DNA from: Methylocystis silviterrae
GTDB taxonomy: Bacteria > Pseudomonadota > Alphaproteobacteria > Rhizobiales > Beijerinckiaceae
Direction of reading: 5' to 3'
Length of the DNA stretch: 64,000 nucleotides
Assembly: GCF_013350005.1 (NCBI RefSeq)
Contig: NZ_JABVWW010000004.1
Location: 186,001 to 250,000 of the forward strand
Part shown: positions 1 to 7,395 of the stretch, one piece after another
Layout: the number at the start of each line of letters is the position of its first letter
Position numbering within the stretch: position 1 is the first letter of the stretch
Made by a program: the position numbers and the translations under genes
Notes under the pieces: generated by a model
Told to the model about the DNA's origin: nothing
The model's input: the letters and a program-made list of their open reading frames with translations, nothing else
The model's database searches: none

Positions 1-490
1 GGCCTTTGCGGTAGGCGAAAAGCCCGATCGCTGAATGATAGGCTCCGATCGGACCGGAGACGAAACCGTGCAAGCGCGTCAGATCATGGATATAGACGAG
101 ATCGGGATGAAAGGCCGCGAAGCCGATCGCAGGAAAGATTATTGTTTTCGGCAGACGCTGGCGTAGTTCCTCCGAGCCGCCCCCGCGCACATGACCGTCA
201 AGAAAGTCGTGCGAGAAGACGTAGTCGTAGGTCTCCAGCGTCTTGACGAAGAGGCCCATCGTCGAGCGGGCGCGGGCGATCATCGAAAAATGGTCGACCG
301 TCGCGCTCGGATCGAGCACTTTCATGGCGTAGGCGACGCCGAAACTCTGGCAGTTGCCGACGATCGCAATCCGCGGCCCGGTGTTGCGCATGACGCGGCC
401 GGTGAATTTCGCGATCCTCGGCTCGATGGCGTATTGCCGCCAGGATTTTAGAATCTGTCTGTCAACCTGCGTTAACATGCGGTCTTTCAT
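1..490 (-). CDS. WcbI-like polysaccharide biosynthesis protein, 3' end beyond window
   Basis: Reading leftward there is an open frame of about 163 codons that runs off the left edge. After roughly 35 residues it carries RIAIVGNCQSFGVAYAM, the glycine/GNCQ signature of the WcbI family (putative acyltransferases first described in a Burkholderia capsule cluster). ATG codons in the same frame lie at 490, 478 and 391; the 478 and 490 starts leave a short N-terminal helix before the motif. It is divergent from the GSCFA gene at 641, with a 150-bp shared upstream region. Both families are SGNH/esterase-like and occur with surface polysaccharide genes, so a joint role in envelope glycan modification is plausible inference. 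The family call rests on one motif plus general fold-like pattern, and the missing C terminus limits confidence. Confidence 0.6.
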   Translation of the reverse strand, partial: MKDRMLTQVDRQILKSWRQYAIEPRIAKFTGRVMRNTGPRIAIVGNCQSFGVAYAMKVLDPSATVDHFSMIARARSTMGLFVKTLETYDYVFSHDFLDGHVRGGGSEELRQRLPKTIIFPAIGFAAFHPDLVYIHDLTRLHGFVSGPIGAYHSAIGLFAYRKG

Positions 491-640
491 GGATTGGCGA
501 CGGCGCGGGCGTTCTCAGCGACGCCGCCGGGTGACAAGCGGGCGGGCGCCGTCTATGTTGCGACGCCAGAAGGCGGCTCGCGAACGACGCGGGAAAAGCT
601 CGATCCGCGACCATCGGCCGGATCAGAAAGGAGTGCGACC

Positions 641-1705
641 ATGGCGGAGAACCCCTATAGCTCCCTACCCGACCATCGCTTTTGGCGCAAGGCGGTGACG
701 TCGCTGCCGCCCTTCGCGCTCGATCCAATCATTCGCACGCCTTTTAAGATTTCGCCGCAGGACAAGGTCGCCACAGGCGGCAGCTGCTTCGCGCAGGAGA
801 TCGCCATGGGCCTGCAGGCGAGCGGATTCCATTATTATCTCGCCGAGCAGCCGCCGGCCGGCATGTCCGCGGATGAGGCGCTGCGCCGCAACTACTCAAT
901 GTATTCCTGCCGCTACGGCAATCTCTACACGACCGCTCAGCTGCTGCAATTGATCGAACGCGCCTATGGACGCTTCACGCCGCAGCTCGATCACTGGAAT
1001 CGTCCGGAAGACGGCCGCGTCGTCGATCCGTTCCGGCCGCGCATCGAGCCGGACGGATACGCCACTGTCGACGAGATGCGCGCCGATCGCGAGCGGCATC
1101 TCGCCGCAGTCCGCCACATGCTCGAGACGATGGACGTCTTCGTTTTCACATTCGGCCACACCGAGACTTGGCGCCACAAGCCGGATGGCGCAATCCTGCA
1201 GCTCGCGCCTGGCGTCGCCGGCGGCGCCTGGGATCCGAGCGTCTACGAGTTCTACAATATGACCGTCAGCGACGTCGTGCGCGACTTCATGGCCGCCGTC
1301 GATCGCATTCGCGAGGTCAATCCCAAGGTTCGCATCGTGCTGAGCGTGTCGCCTGTCGGCATTATCGCGACCTACGAAGACCGGCACGTCATCGAATCGA
1401 ACTGCGCCGTCAAGGCGATTCTGCGCGCCGCCGCCGACGAGGTGGTCCGGGCAAGGCCGAACATCGCCTATCTCCCGTCCTATGATCTCGCCACGGTTTC
1501 CCCGAACGTGCCGATGTTCTATCGGGAGGATACGAGACGCATCAATCCCTATGGCGTCGATCGCGCCATGAGGGTGTTCTTCGACCATTTCACCGATCGC
1601 CGAAACGAGCAGGATGCGGTGAAGGCGGTGAAAATCGACATCGCCGCTGAAGCCGAGAGCAACTCCCGCGTCGTCTGCGACGAGGAAGCGATCGAGTCAG
1701 CTTAA
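641..1705 (+). CDS. GSCFA domain protein
   Basis: A 354-residue protein with the family-defining motif GGSCFAQEIA at residues 46-55, followed by FTFGHTETW near residue 165 and SVSPVGIIATY near residue 230, the conserved blocks of the GSCFA family (PF08885, related to SGNH hydrolases). The catalytic serine is expected to be Ser48. The frame is open further upstream, but ATG 641 is preceded by AGAAAGGAG at a 6-nt spacing, so I chose it. There is no signal peptide, so it is probably cytoplasmic. Its divergent partner at the left edge is WcbI-like, which supports a role in acyl-group chemistry on polysaccharide. The substrate is unknown. Confidence 0.85.
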   Translation: MAENPYSSLPDHRFWRKAVTSLPPFALDPIIRTPFKISPQDKVATGGSCFAQEIAMGLQASGFHYYLAEQPPAGMSADEALRRNYSMYSCRYGNLYTTAQLLQLIERAYGRFTPQLDHWNRPEDGRVVDPFRPRIEPDGYATVDEMRADRERHLAAVRHMLETMDVFVFTFGHTETWRHKPDGAILQLAPGVAGGAWDPSVYEFYNMTVSDVVRDFMAAVDRIREVNPKVRIVLSVSPVGIIATYEDRHVIESNCAVKAILRAAADEVVRARPNIAYLPSYDLATVSPNVPMFYREDTRRINPYGVDRAMRVFFDHFTDRRNEQDAVKAVKIDIAAEAESNSRVVCDEEAIESA

Positions 1706-1785
1706 GAATAACGGCGGCGGGTCGGCGGTCGGGGTCGATTCGCCAGGAACGCCGAGTTATGCGCCGACCGCCAAAGGACGCTTGA

Positions 1786-2214
1786 ATGATTATTGGTTCG
1801 CTTGCGCTCGCGACGGCTGGCGCTTTCACCGGCGCCTCGCTCTACGTCAACTATGTCGAACAGCCGGCGCGGCTTGCGCTCACTGACGACGCGCTGATCA
1901 AGGAGTGGGAGCCCTCCGATCACCGCGGCTTCATTGTGCTCGCAAGTTTTGCCGCGCTTGCCGCCCTCTTCGGCTTCATCGCCTATCGCGAGCTCGATGA
2001 CGTCAGATGGCTTTTCGGCGCCCTGCTCGCCATCGCGAGCTGGCCCTATACCTATCTCGCCATCGTGCCGCTCAACAATCGCATCCTGGCGCTGATCGAG
2101 GCCGATGCGGCGCATGAGGCGCGCAAGGTCATCGACCTTTGGGGGCGCCTGGAGCTGGGTCAAACCGCGCTCGGGCTCGTCGCAACGCTCATCTACGTCT
2201 GGGCCGCCGCCTGA
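1786..2214 (+). CDS. DUF1772 family membrane protein
   Basis: A 142-residue protein with four predicted membrane segments (about residues 3-24, 49-68, 74-95 and 121-140). The QPAR block after helix 1 and the NNRIL block after helix 3 are typical of DUF1772 (anthrone oxygenase-like family). Family members are small integral membrane proteins, and most have no demonstrated function; a few fungal relatives oxidise anthrones. It stands alone between the GSCFA gene and lpdA on the same strand with gaps of about 80-90 bp. Nothing nearby indicates a substrate. Confidence 0.72.
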   Translation: MIIGSLALATAGAFTGASLYVNYVEQPARLALTDDALIKEWEPSDHRGFIVLASFAALAALFGFIAYRELDDVRWLFGALLAIASWPYTYLAIVPLNNRILALIEADAAHEARKVIDLWGRLELGQTALGLVATLIYVWAAA

Positions 2215-2302
2215 TTTCCGGCGTTTAGCCAAAATTCATCTCGGATGCGTTCATCTGAGAAACGGATCTTGGAAGCGGCGCCATTTTTGAGTTGCGGATG
2301 AC

Positions 2303-3727
2303 ATGACCTACGATCTTATCGTGATCGGATCCGGTCCAGGCGGTTACGTATGCGCGATCCGCGCGGCGCAACTTGGATTGAAGACGGCCGTCGTCGAGAA
2401 GGACCCGACGTTCGGCGGCACATGCCTCAATGTCGGCTGCATTCCATCAAAGGCGCTGCTCCACGCGTCGCATATGTTCGAAGAAGCCGCGCATGGATTG
2501 GCGCCGCTCGGCGTCATGGTCGATCCACCGCGTCTCGATCTTGCGGCGATGATGAAGCACAAGGACGACACCGTCGGCGCGAACGTCAATGGCGTCGCCT
2601 TCCTGTTTAGAAAGCACAAGATCGAGTCGTTTCGTGGCGTTGGCCGGCTGAACGGCGCCGGGCGAGTCGCGGTCGTCGGCCCCGACGGCGCCGTTCAAAC
2701 GCTCGAAACGAAGAACATTGTTCTCGCCACCGGTTCGGCTGTCGCGCCGCTGCGCGACGCCTCCGGCGCGGAGATTGCGGTCGACGAAAAGCTGATCCTT
2801 TCGTCGACCGGCGCCTTGGCCCTGGCGAAGACGCCGAAGCGGCTGGTCGTCGTCGGCGCGGGCGTCATCGGACTGGAGCTTGGATCGGTTTGGCGGCGGC
2901 TCGGAGCCGAAGTGAATGCGATCGAATATCTCGATCGCATTCTGCCGGGCTTCGATCTTGAGATCGCCGCGCGCTTCCAGAAAATCCTCGAAAAACAGGG
3001 TTTCGACTTCCGCCTCGCCTCCAAGGTGACAGGCGTGCGGCGCGAGGGAACCGGCAAGGCCGAGCGCGCTGTCGTCTCCTATTCGTCGGTCGACGGCGCG
3101 ACGTCCGACACGGTCGAGGCGGACGCGGTGCTCATCGCGACGGGCCGCATCCCGTTCACGCAGGGTCTCGGACTCGAGGACGCCGGCGTCGCCCTGGAGC
3201 GCGGGCGCATCGTCATCGACGAAAGCTTCGCGACCAATGTTACGGGCGTCTACGCCATCGGCGACGTCGTGCGCGGGCCGATGCTCGCCCATAAGGCTGA
3301 GGACGAAGGCATCGCCGTCGCCGAAATCCTCGCCGGACAGGCGGGGCATGTGAATTACGGCGTCATTCCCAGCGTCGTCTACACGATGCCGGAAGTCGCG
3401 GCCGTCGGCATGACCGAGGAAGAAGCCAAGTCCCGAGGGATCGAGGTTGCGATCGGCAAATTTCCCTTCACCGCCAATGGCCGCGCGCGCGCGATGCGCG
3501 CGACCGACGGCTTCGTGAAGATCATCGCCGACACAGCGACCGACCGTGTGCTCGGTGTCCATATTGTTGGCGCCGCGGCCGGCGAATTAATCGCTGAAGC
3601 TGCGGTGTTGATGGAATTTTCCGGCTCGGCGGAAGATCTCGCGCGCACCTGCCACGCCCATCCGACGCTCTCGGAGGCGATGCGCGAGGCGGCCTTCGCC
3701 GTCGCCAAGCGCGCCATTCACATGTGA
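2303..3727 (+). CDS. lpdA: dihydrolipoyl dehydrogenase (E3)
   Basis: A 474-residue flavoprotein that reoxidises dihydrolipoamide on 2-oxoacid dehydrogenase complexes or the glycine cleavage system, passing electrons through FAD to NAD+. The FAD-binding GSGPGGY is at residues 9-15, the redox disulfide is in GGTCLNVGCIPSK (about residues 39-51), the NAD-binding VVGAGVIGLELG is near residue 190, the second FAD motif YAIGDV is near residue 317, and the catalytic HAHPTLSE is near the C terminus. The length is normal. No E1 or E2 gene is in the window, so it may be a second E3 copy or a detached one; the sequence cannot say which complex it serves. Confidence 0.96.
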   Translation: MTYDLIVIGSGPGGYVCAIRAAQLGLKTAVVEKDPTFGGTCLNVGCIPSKALLHASHMFEEAAHGLAPLGVMVDPPRLDLAAMMKHKDDTVGANVNGVAFLFRKHKIESFRGVGRLNGAGRVAVVGPDGAVQTLETKNIVLATGSAVAPLRDASGAEIAVDEKLILSSTGALALAKTPKRLVVVGAGVIGLELGSVWRRLGAEVNAIEYLDRILPGFDLEIAARFQKILEKQGFDFRLASKVTGVRREGTGKAERAVVSYSSVDGATSDTVEADAVLIATGRIPFTQGLGLEDAGVALERGRIVIDESFATNVTGVYAIGDVVRGPMLAHKAEDEGIAVAEILAGQAGHVNYGVIPSVVYTMPEVAAVGMTEEEAKSRGIEVAIGKFPFTANGRARAMRATDGFVKIIADTATDRVLGVHIVGAAAGELIAEAAVLMEFSGSAEDLARTCHAHPTLSEAMREAAFAVAKRAIHM

Positions 3728-3804
3728 GCTGGTCTATGATCGGCTGTCGTGGTTCACGCCGCGCGCTGGCGCTACGCGCCCGCCGCATGTGAGAGGAAGA
3801 ACTT

Positions 3805-4371
3805 ATGGAAGATTGGAAACGGCGCCTGAGGGATGCGTTCTGGTTCACGCTCGCCGTCCTCTTTCTGGTCGAAACCTGGCTGTGGGATCATTTCAGAGAT
3901 TGGCTGCACGATTTCGCGCGCGCGCTTGGGCTTGAACGTTACGAGCAGCAGTTCAAGGACTTCGTTGCGACGCTGACGCCCGTAAAAACATTGGCGATAT
4001 TTATCGCGCCAATGTTCGCGATTCTCCCGGCCAAGCTGGTAGGTTTTGAGTTAATCGCGCATGGACATGTGTTCACGGGGCTGTTGGCGATCCTTCTCGC
4101 CAAAACAATGGCGCTCGGCGTCATGTCGTTTCTTTTCGACATCTGCCGGGACAAGCTGATGCAGATGAACCGCTTCCGTCAGATCTATTCGGTTGTCCTT
4201 GAAATTCGCGCTTGGGCGGCCAGACTGGTCGCGCCGTTCAAACAGCGCGTCCATCAGACCGCCGACGCGATCTGCAGGCGAATAGAAGCGTTTATCGGCG
4301 TTGAAGCAGGCTCGCTAACCCGCAGCGTCGCGCGCTTGCGCGAACTCGCGCGTCAGAAACGTTCGGTCTGA
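3805..4371 (+). CDS. conserved hypothetical membrane protein
   Basis: A 188-residue protein preceded by GAGAGGAAG 8 nt before ATG 3805. It has a short amphipathic start, a hydrophobic segment at residues 12-28, two further membrane segments at about 55-75 and 83-107, then a basic, arginine-rich C-terminal tail of about 75 residues that is probably cytoplasmic. I do not recognise a named family. It follows lpdA by 77 bp on the same strand. Its stop codon directly abuts the stop codon of the convergent small-peptide gene at 4372-4503, with no spacer. Confidence 0.7.
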   Translation: MEDWKRRLRDAFWFTLAVLFLVETWLWDHFRDWLHDFARALGLERYEQQFKDFVATLTPVKTLAIFIAPMFAILPAKLVGFELIAHGHVFTGLLAILLAKTMALGVMSFLFDICRDKLMQMNRFRQIYSVVLEIRAWAARLVAPFKQRVHQTADAICRRIEAFIGVEAGSLTRSVARLRELARQKRSV

Positions 4372-4503
4372 CTATTCGCAAATCGCATATCCAAAGCAAA
4401 AATCGTCGTCGCTGGGCGACGGTCGAGAGAGAATCGTCGTGGCGCTTGCAACGCTTGCGGCGAATAGGAACAACATCAATACATACAAAACCAAATTGCG
4501 CAT
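4372..4503 (-). CDS. tiny secreted peptide A, C-terminal CFGYAIC motif
   Basis: A 43-codon ORF. Residues 1-21 form a clear Sec signal peptide (basic start, hydrophobic core, small residues ending ASA), leaving a mature peptide of about 22 residues that ends in SPSDDDFCFGYAICE. The two cysteines are six apart and could form one disulfide. The frame is open upstream to 4689, but the internal ATG is chosen because the signal peptide starts there; a GGAAGG lies about 11 nt before it. A second ORF at 4673-4822 ends in the closely similar PSDPCYGYAICQ, which strongly suggests paralogous genes rather than chance. Function is unknown; I recognise no family. Confidence 0.55.
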   Translation of the reverse strand: MRNLVLYVLMLFLFAASVASATTILSRPSPSDDDFCFGYAICE

Positions 4504-4672
4504 GACGGGCCCAGCCTTCCGCCTCTCGCTGCAACGGATATGAAAACTTGAAAGGCGCGGCGCTCCGAGTCTCCGCTCTTTCGAGCATTGATTTTGGGCG
4601 CGCCGGCCTTTCAGAACAAAAACGCAAATGTCGCGCGCGCGTTCCACGAATTGCGCGACCGAATGAAAATTT

Positions 4673-4822
4673 TTACTGGCAAATCGCATAGCCGTAGCAT
4701 GGGTCCGAGGGTTTCGCTTGCGCGGACGACGCGAAGTAAGCGCCCGCGCCAGCGAATTCCAGCAAGAGAACGCAGACCACCAGGACTAAGCAGCCCATGC
4801 TTGTCGTCGGACGCATAACCAT
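4673..4822 (-). CDS. tiny secreted peptide B, C-terminal CYGYAIC motif
   Basis: A 49-codon ORF with GAGGGGA just before ATG 4822 (an in-frame ATG follows two codons later). A hydrophobic segment of about residues 9-24 and the small-residue stretch ASSAQA give a Sec signal or anchor, followed by a short mature tail ending PSDPCYGYAICQ. The tail matches peptide A at PSD, the Cys-aromatic-Gly-Tyr-Ala-Ile-Cys block and the single polar last residue. At DNA level the two share a 12-nt identical core, while the signal peptides differ completely, as expected if the C-terminal tail is the part under selection. It lies 169 bp upstream of peptide A on the same strand. No known RiPP or toxin family is recognised. 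Confidence 0.6.
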   Translation of the reverse strand: MVMRPTTSMGCLVLVVCVLLLEFAGAGAYFASSAQAKPSDPCYGYAICQ

Positions 4823-4974
4823 TTCCCCTCTTCTGTCGCCCGCACCCTGCGAACATTCACAACGTTAAGGTTCGCTTTACCAAGGCGCAGTGCGACGGCG
4901 CACACTGGCGATCGGTCGAAGACCGGTTTGCTCGGGCTGCGGTTACGCCGAGCGACGGGCAAGACGTCTGATGG

Positions 4975-5015
4975 CAAAAAAGACGACGCCCTCGCGCGCT
5001 GGGCGGAGGGCGTCG
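4975..5015 (-). terminator. rho-independent terminator of the L,D-transpeptidase gene
   Basis: A perfect 10-bp stem (4984-4993 with 5006-5015; arms GACGCCCTC and GAGGGCGTC plus one pair) and a 12-nt loop is followed, reading leftward, by a run of six T (4976-4981). It sits about 30 bp after the stop codon of the minus-strand gene at 5047. Confidence 0.85.
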
Positions 5016-5046
5016 CAGAAAGCTTAATGAACTGTGGCGAAAAGCC

Positions 5047-5658
5047 TTAGAGCACGACGACTTTCGTGCCGACCTTTACGCGGTTGTAGAGATCGATCGC
5101 GTCGATGTCGCGCATGCGGATACAGCCCGAGGACACCGCCTGTCCGATCTTGTCCGGCTCATTGGTGCCGTGGATACGATAAAGCGTATCCTTGCCGTTC
5201 TGATAGAGGTAGAGCGCGCGCGAGCCGAGCGGATTGTCGGGACCGCCAGGCAGACCGCCGGCATCCGCCGTCGGCTGGAGATGCGGCCAACGCTCAAGCA
5301 TGTCCTTTGGCGGGATCCACCGCGGCCATTCCTGCATGCCGCCCACATAGGCCCGGCCGGTGAAGGCCATCGCGTCCTGACCGGTGGCGACGCCGTAGCG
5401 CACGGCCCTTCCGCCCGGCATGACATAGTAAAGGAATTTCGAGCGGTTATCGACGATGATCGAACCGACGGGCTCGTTCGTCTTATAATCGACGAGGTAG
5501 CGTTCGTATTGCGAGCTTACCCCAGCCTTGGGAGCAAGCGCCATGAATTCGGCGTCGCGGCCATTAAGCCTCGGATCGGGAAGAGGCGTTCCGCCATTGC
5601 AACCCGCCAAAAAGACAGCGAGAAGCGCAGACGCCGCTGTCACATATCTGAAACTCAT
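5047..5658 (-). CDS. L,D-transpeptidase (YkuD domain) lipoprotein
   Basis: A 203-residue periplasmic enzyme that would cross-link peptidoglycan stems (3-3 links) or attach lipoproteins. The YkuD signature is present: a His at about 163 in IHGTNEPDKIG and the catalytic Cys at about 179 in SSGCIRM. The N terminus is a signal peptide ending in the lipobox LAGC, so the protein is probably lipid-anchored. ATG 5658 is chosen over the upstream GTG because AAGGAG lies 8 nt before it. A strong terminator follows. A second, shorter YkuD protein is encoded at 37373-37915. Confidence 0.92.
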   Translation of the reverse strand: MSFRYVTAASALLAVFLAGCNGGTPLPDPRLNGRDAEFMALAPKAGVSSQYERYLVDYKTNEPVGSIIVDNRSKFLYYVMPGGRAVRYGVATGQDAMAFTGRAYVGGMQEWPRWIPPKDMLERWPHLQPTADAGGLPGGPDNPLGSRALYLYQNGKDTLYRIHGTNEPDKIGQAVSSGCIRMRDIDAIDLYNRVKVGTKVVVL

Positions 5659-5891
5659 TTCAGGCACTCCTTCCCGCCGAAAAACAGTTGTTACGATTTT
5701 CTTATCATGAACTTTGGCGCTGGGATCACGTCTTCAGAATTATTCCCTTACTGTTGCGCCGGCGCCACGCTAACCGGCGCAGCCCCGCGCTTGAGCTTTA
5801 CCATTTCTTTTTCATGGACAGGAGGCCGCGGAAGGCCGAAAATCCTTGCGTTGACTGGCGTAGCGTCGCCCGCTTGGATTGCGTCGCAGCA

Positions 5892-6839
5892 TTGAAAACC
5901 CTCCTCATCACACATGAAAGCGGGCTCCTTCATGAGATGGGTCCCGGCCATCCCGAAGCCCCCGAACGGTTGCGGGCGATCCAACGCGGCTTAGAACAAG
6001 CGCGATTCGCGTCCCTGAGCCGAATGAGCGCGCCCGAAGCGCAAGCGGAGGCCCTGCAACGCGTCCATCCGCAATCCTATCTTGCAGCCCTCGAGCGCGC
6101 CGCGCCGCGCGAAGGCTATTCAGCGCTCGATAGCGATACGCTGATGTGTCCGAAGACGCTCGAAGCGGTGTGGCGCGCCGCCGGCGGCGCCGTCGCGGCA
6201 GTGGATGAAGTCATGTCGGGACGGGCCGACAACGCCTTCGTCGCCGTCCGGCCGCCGGGACACCATGCCGGCGCGCACAATCCAATGGGTTTTTGTTTCG
6301 TCAACAATGTCGCCGTGGCCGCGCGTCACGCCCTGGCGGCGCATGGGGCCGAACGCGTCGCGATCGTCGATTTCGACGTCCACCACGGCAATGGAACGCA
6401 AGAGATTTTCTGGGCCGACGACAAAGTGCTGTTTTGCTCGACGCATCAGGCGCCATTTTATCCAGGCTCCGGCGGACGCAACGAAACCGGCGACCATGAC
6501 AATATCGTCAATGCGCCGCTGCTCGCCGGCTCGACGGGGGACGCCTTTCGAGAAGCGCTCGCCGACCGAATCCTGCCGCGGGTGCGCGATTTCGCGCCCG
6601 ATCTGATCCTGATTTCTGCGGGCTTCGACGCCCATGAGCGGGATCCGCTCGGCGGCCTGCGGCTCCGCGAGACGGATTTCGGCGACGCGACCAAACGGCT
6701 GATGGATATCGCTGATCGGCGTTGCGGCGGCCGCGTCGTCTCAACGCTCGAAGGCGGCTATGACGTCGACGCTCTGAGCCGCAGCGTCAACGCGCATGTG
6801 CTCGCGCTCATGGGCGTTGCGGAAGTCGGCGGCGTCTAA
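5892..6839 (+). CDS. histone deacetylase family protein (acetylpolyamine/acetyl-lysine amidohydrolase type)
   Basis: About 315 residues of the zinc-dependent arginase/deacetylase fold. Conserved blocks appear in order: GPGHPEAPERL near the start, RPPGHHAGAHNPMGFCFVNN with the catalytic His pair, VDFDVHHGNGT with zinc ligands, and SAGFDAHERDPLGG with the second zinc Asp. Bacterial members deacetylate small molecules or proteins. The start is uncertain: the frame is open to 5688, but homology begins at TTG 5892, and no convincing ribosome site distinguishes it from ATG 5815. A bidirectional hairpin follows the stop. Confidence 0.9.
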   Translation: MKTLLITHESGLLHEMGPGHPEAPERLRAIQRGLEQARFASLSRMSAPEAQAEALQRVHPQSYLAALERAAPREGYSALDSDTLMCPKTLEAVWRAAGGAVAAVDEVMSGRADNAFVAVRPPGHHAGAHNPMGFCFVNNVAVAARHALAAHGAERVAIVDFDVHHGNGTQEIFWADDKVLFCSTHQAPFYPGSGGRNETGDHDNIVNAPLLAGSTGDAFREALADRILPRVRDFAPDLILISAGFDAHERDPLGGLRLRETDFGDATKRLMDIADRRCGGRVVSTLEGGYDVDALSRSVNAHVLALMGVAEVGGV

Positions 6840-6865
6840 CGCGGCGGTACGCGATTGAGAAGTGC

Positions 6866-6897
6866 AAAAGGGCCGCGAGCTGACGCTCCGGCCCTTC
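6866..6897 (-). terminator. terminator of rpmJ, possibly bidirectional
   Basis: Arms AGGGCC and GGCCCT with an inner GAGC/GCTC helix flank a small loop; the leftward transcript then reads TTTT. The hairpin lies between the convergent stops of the deacetylase gene (6839) and rpmJ (6931), so it could serve both. Confidence 0.65.
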
Positions 6898-6930
6898 TTC
6901 ATGCATCTGGATCAACAAGCGTGGCGAGAC

Positions 6931-7056
6931 TCAGCCTTGGCGCGCCTTATAGCGCTTCTGGACCTTGTTGATGATGTAGACGCGGCCTTTGCGGCGCACG
7001 ATCTGGTTGGCGCGATGGCGCGAACGCAGAGATTTCAAAGAGTTGCGGACTTTCAT
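6931..7056 (-). CDS. rpmJ: 50S ribosomal protein L36, cysteine-free type
   Basis: A 41-residue, strongly basic protein beginning [14 protein letters not shown] and containing the conserved [11 protein letters not shown] core and a KARQG end, unmistakably L36. It lacks the four zinc-binding Cys/His ligands of the canonical 37-residue form, so this is the zinc-independent (C-minus) type that alphaproteobacteria commonly carry. It is a single gene, away from the ribosomal operons, with its own terminator. It is on the same strand as, and 340 bp downstream of, the ZnuD-like receptor gene, with two repeat elements between. Confidence 0.97.
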   Translation of the reverse strand: MKVRNSLKSLRSRHRANQIVRRKGRVYIINKVQKRYKARQG

Positions 7057-7179
7057 CGATCTTACCCCGGCAATAGTGAACTGGCCGGGATACGCCCAGC
7101 GCTTCGTTGGCCCCGCCTATGCCCTATTTCGCCCCGGCGATCAAGCCGAAACGCCTCCGGCGCCAGTGGGGATTGTTTT

Positions 7180-7295
7180 CCTCACCCTCATCCTGAGGAG
7201 CCGCTCGCAAGTCGGGTTTACCCGACTTGCGAATTTAATGTCGATCTCGGGCAGGCCCGAGAGCGAAGGCGGCGTCTCGAAGGACGAGGGTGAGG
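7180..7295. repeat. family-A palindromic repeat, copy 1 (expanded)
   Basis: Outer arms CCTCACCCTC and GAGGGTGAGG enclose the family core, CATCCTGAGGAG on the left and CGTCTCGAAGGACGAG on the right. This copy carries two extra perfect hairpins inside (12-bp arms at 7206-7231, 8-bp arms at 7245-7262). Together with copy 2 it fills most of the 339-bp gap between rpmJ and the receptor gene; I see no gene in that gap. Confidence 0.85.
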
Positions 7296-7311
7296 AAAAA
7301 TACGCAAAAAC

Positions 7312-7368
7312 GGGCTTCCTCGTCCTTCGAGACGCGTGCTGCGCACGCTCCTCAGGATGAGGAAGCCC
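7312..7368. repeat. family-A palindromic repeat, copy 2
   Basis: The same core as copy 1 in opposite orientation (CGTCCTTCGAGACG ... CTCCTCAGGATGAG), closed by different outer arms GGGCTTCCTC and GAGGAAGCCC that still pair perfectly with each other. It lies just downstream of the stop codon of the TonB receptor gene and could act as a terminator-like or mRNA-stabilising hairpin. Confidence 0.85.
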
Positions 7369-7395
7369 TTCACCCGATCGCTCTGCCACAGGCGC

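Noticed and set aside
4504-4689. N-terminal extension joining peptide A to a longer 105-codon protein
   Set aside because: The extension starts inside the peptide B coding region in another frame and would place the signal peptide in the middle of the protein.
4372-4822. Methanobactin-type or other known RiPP precursor genes
   Set aside because: The tails lack known core motifs, the leaders are Sec signals, and no modification enzyme genes are adjacent.
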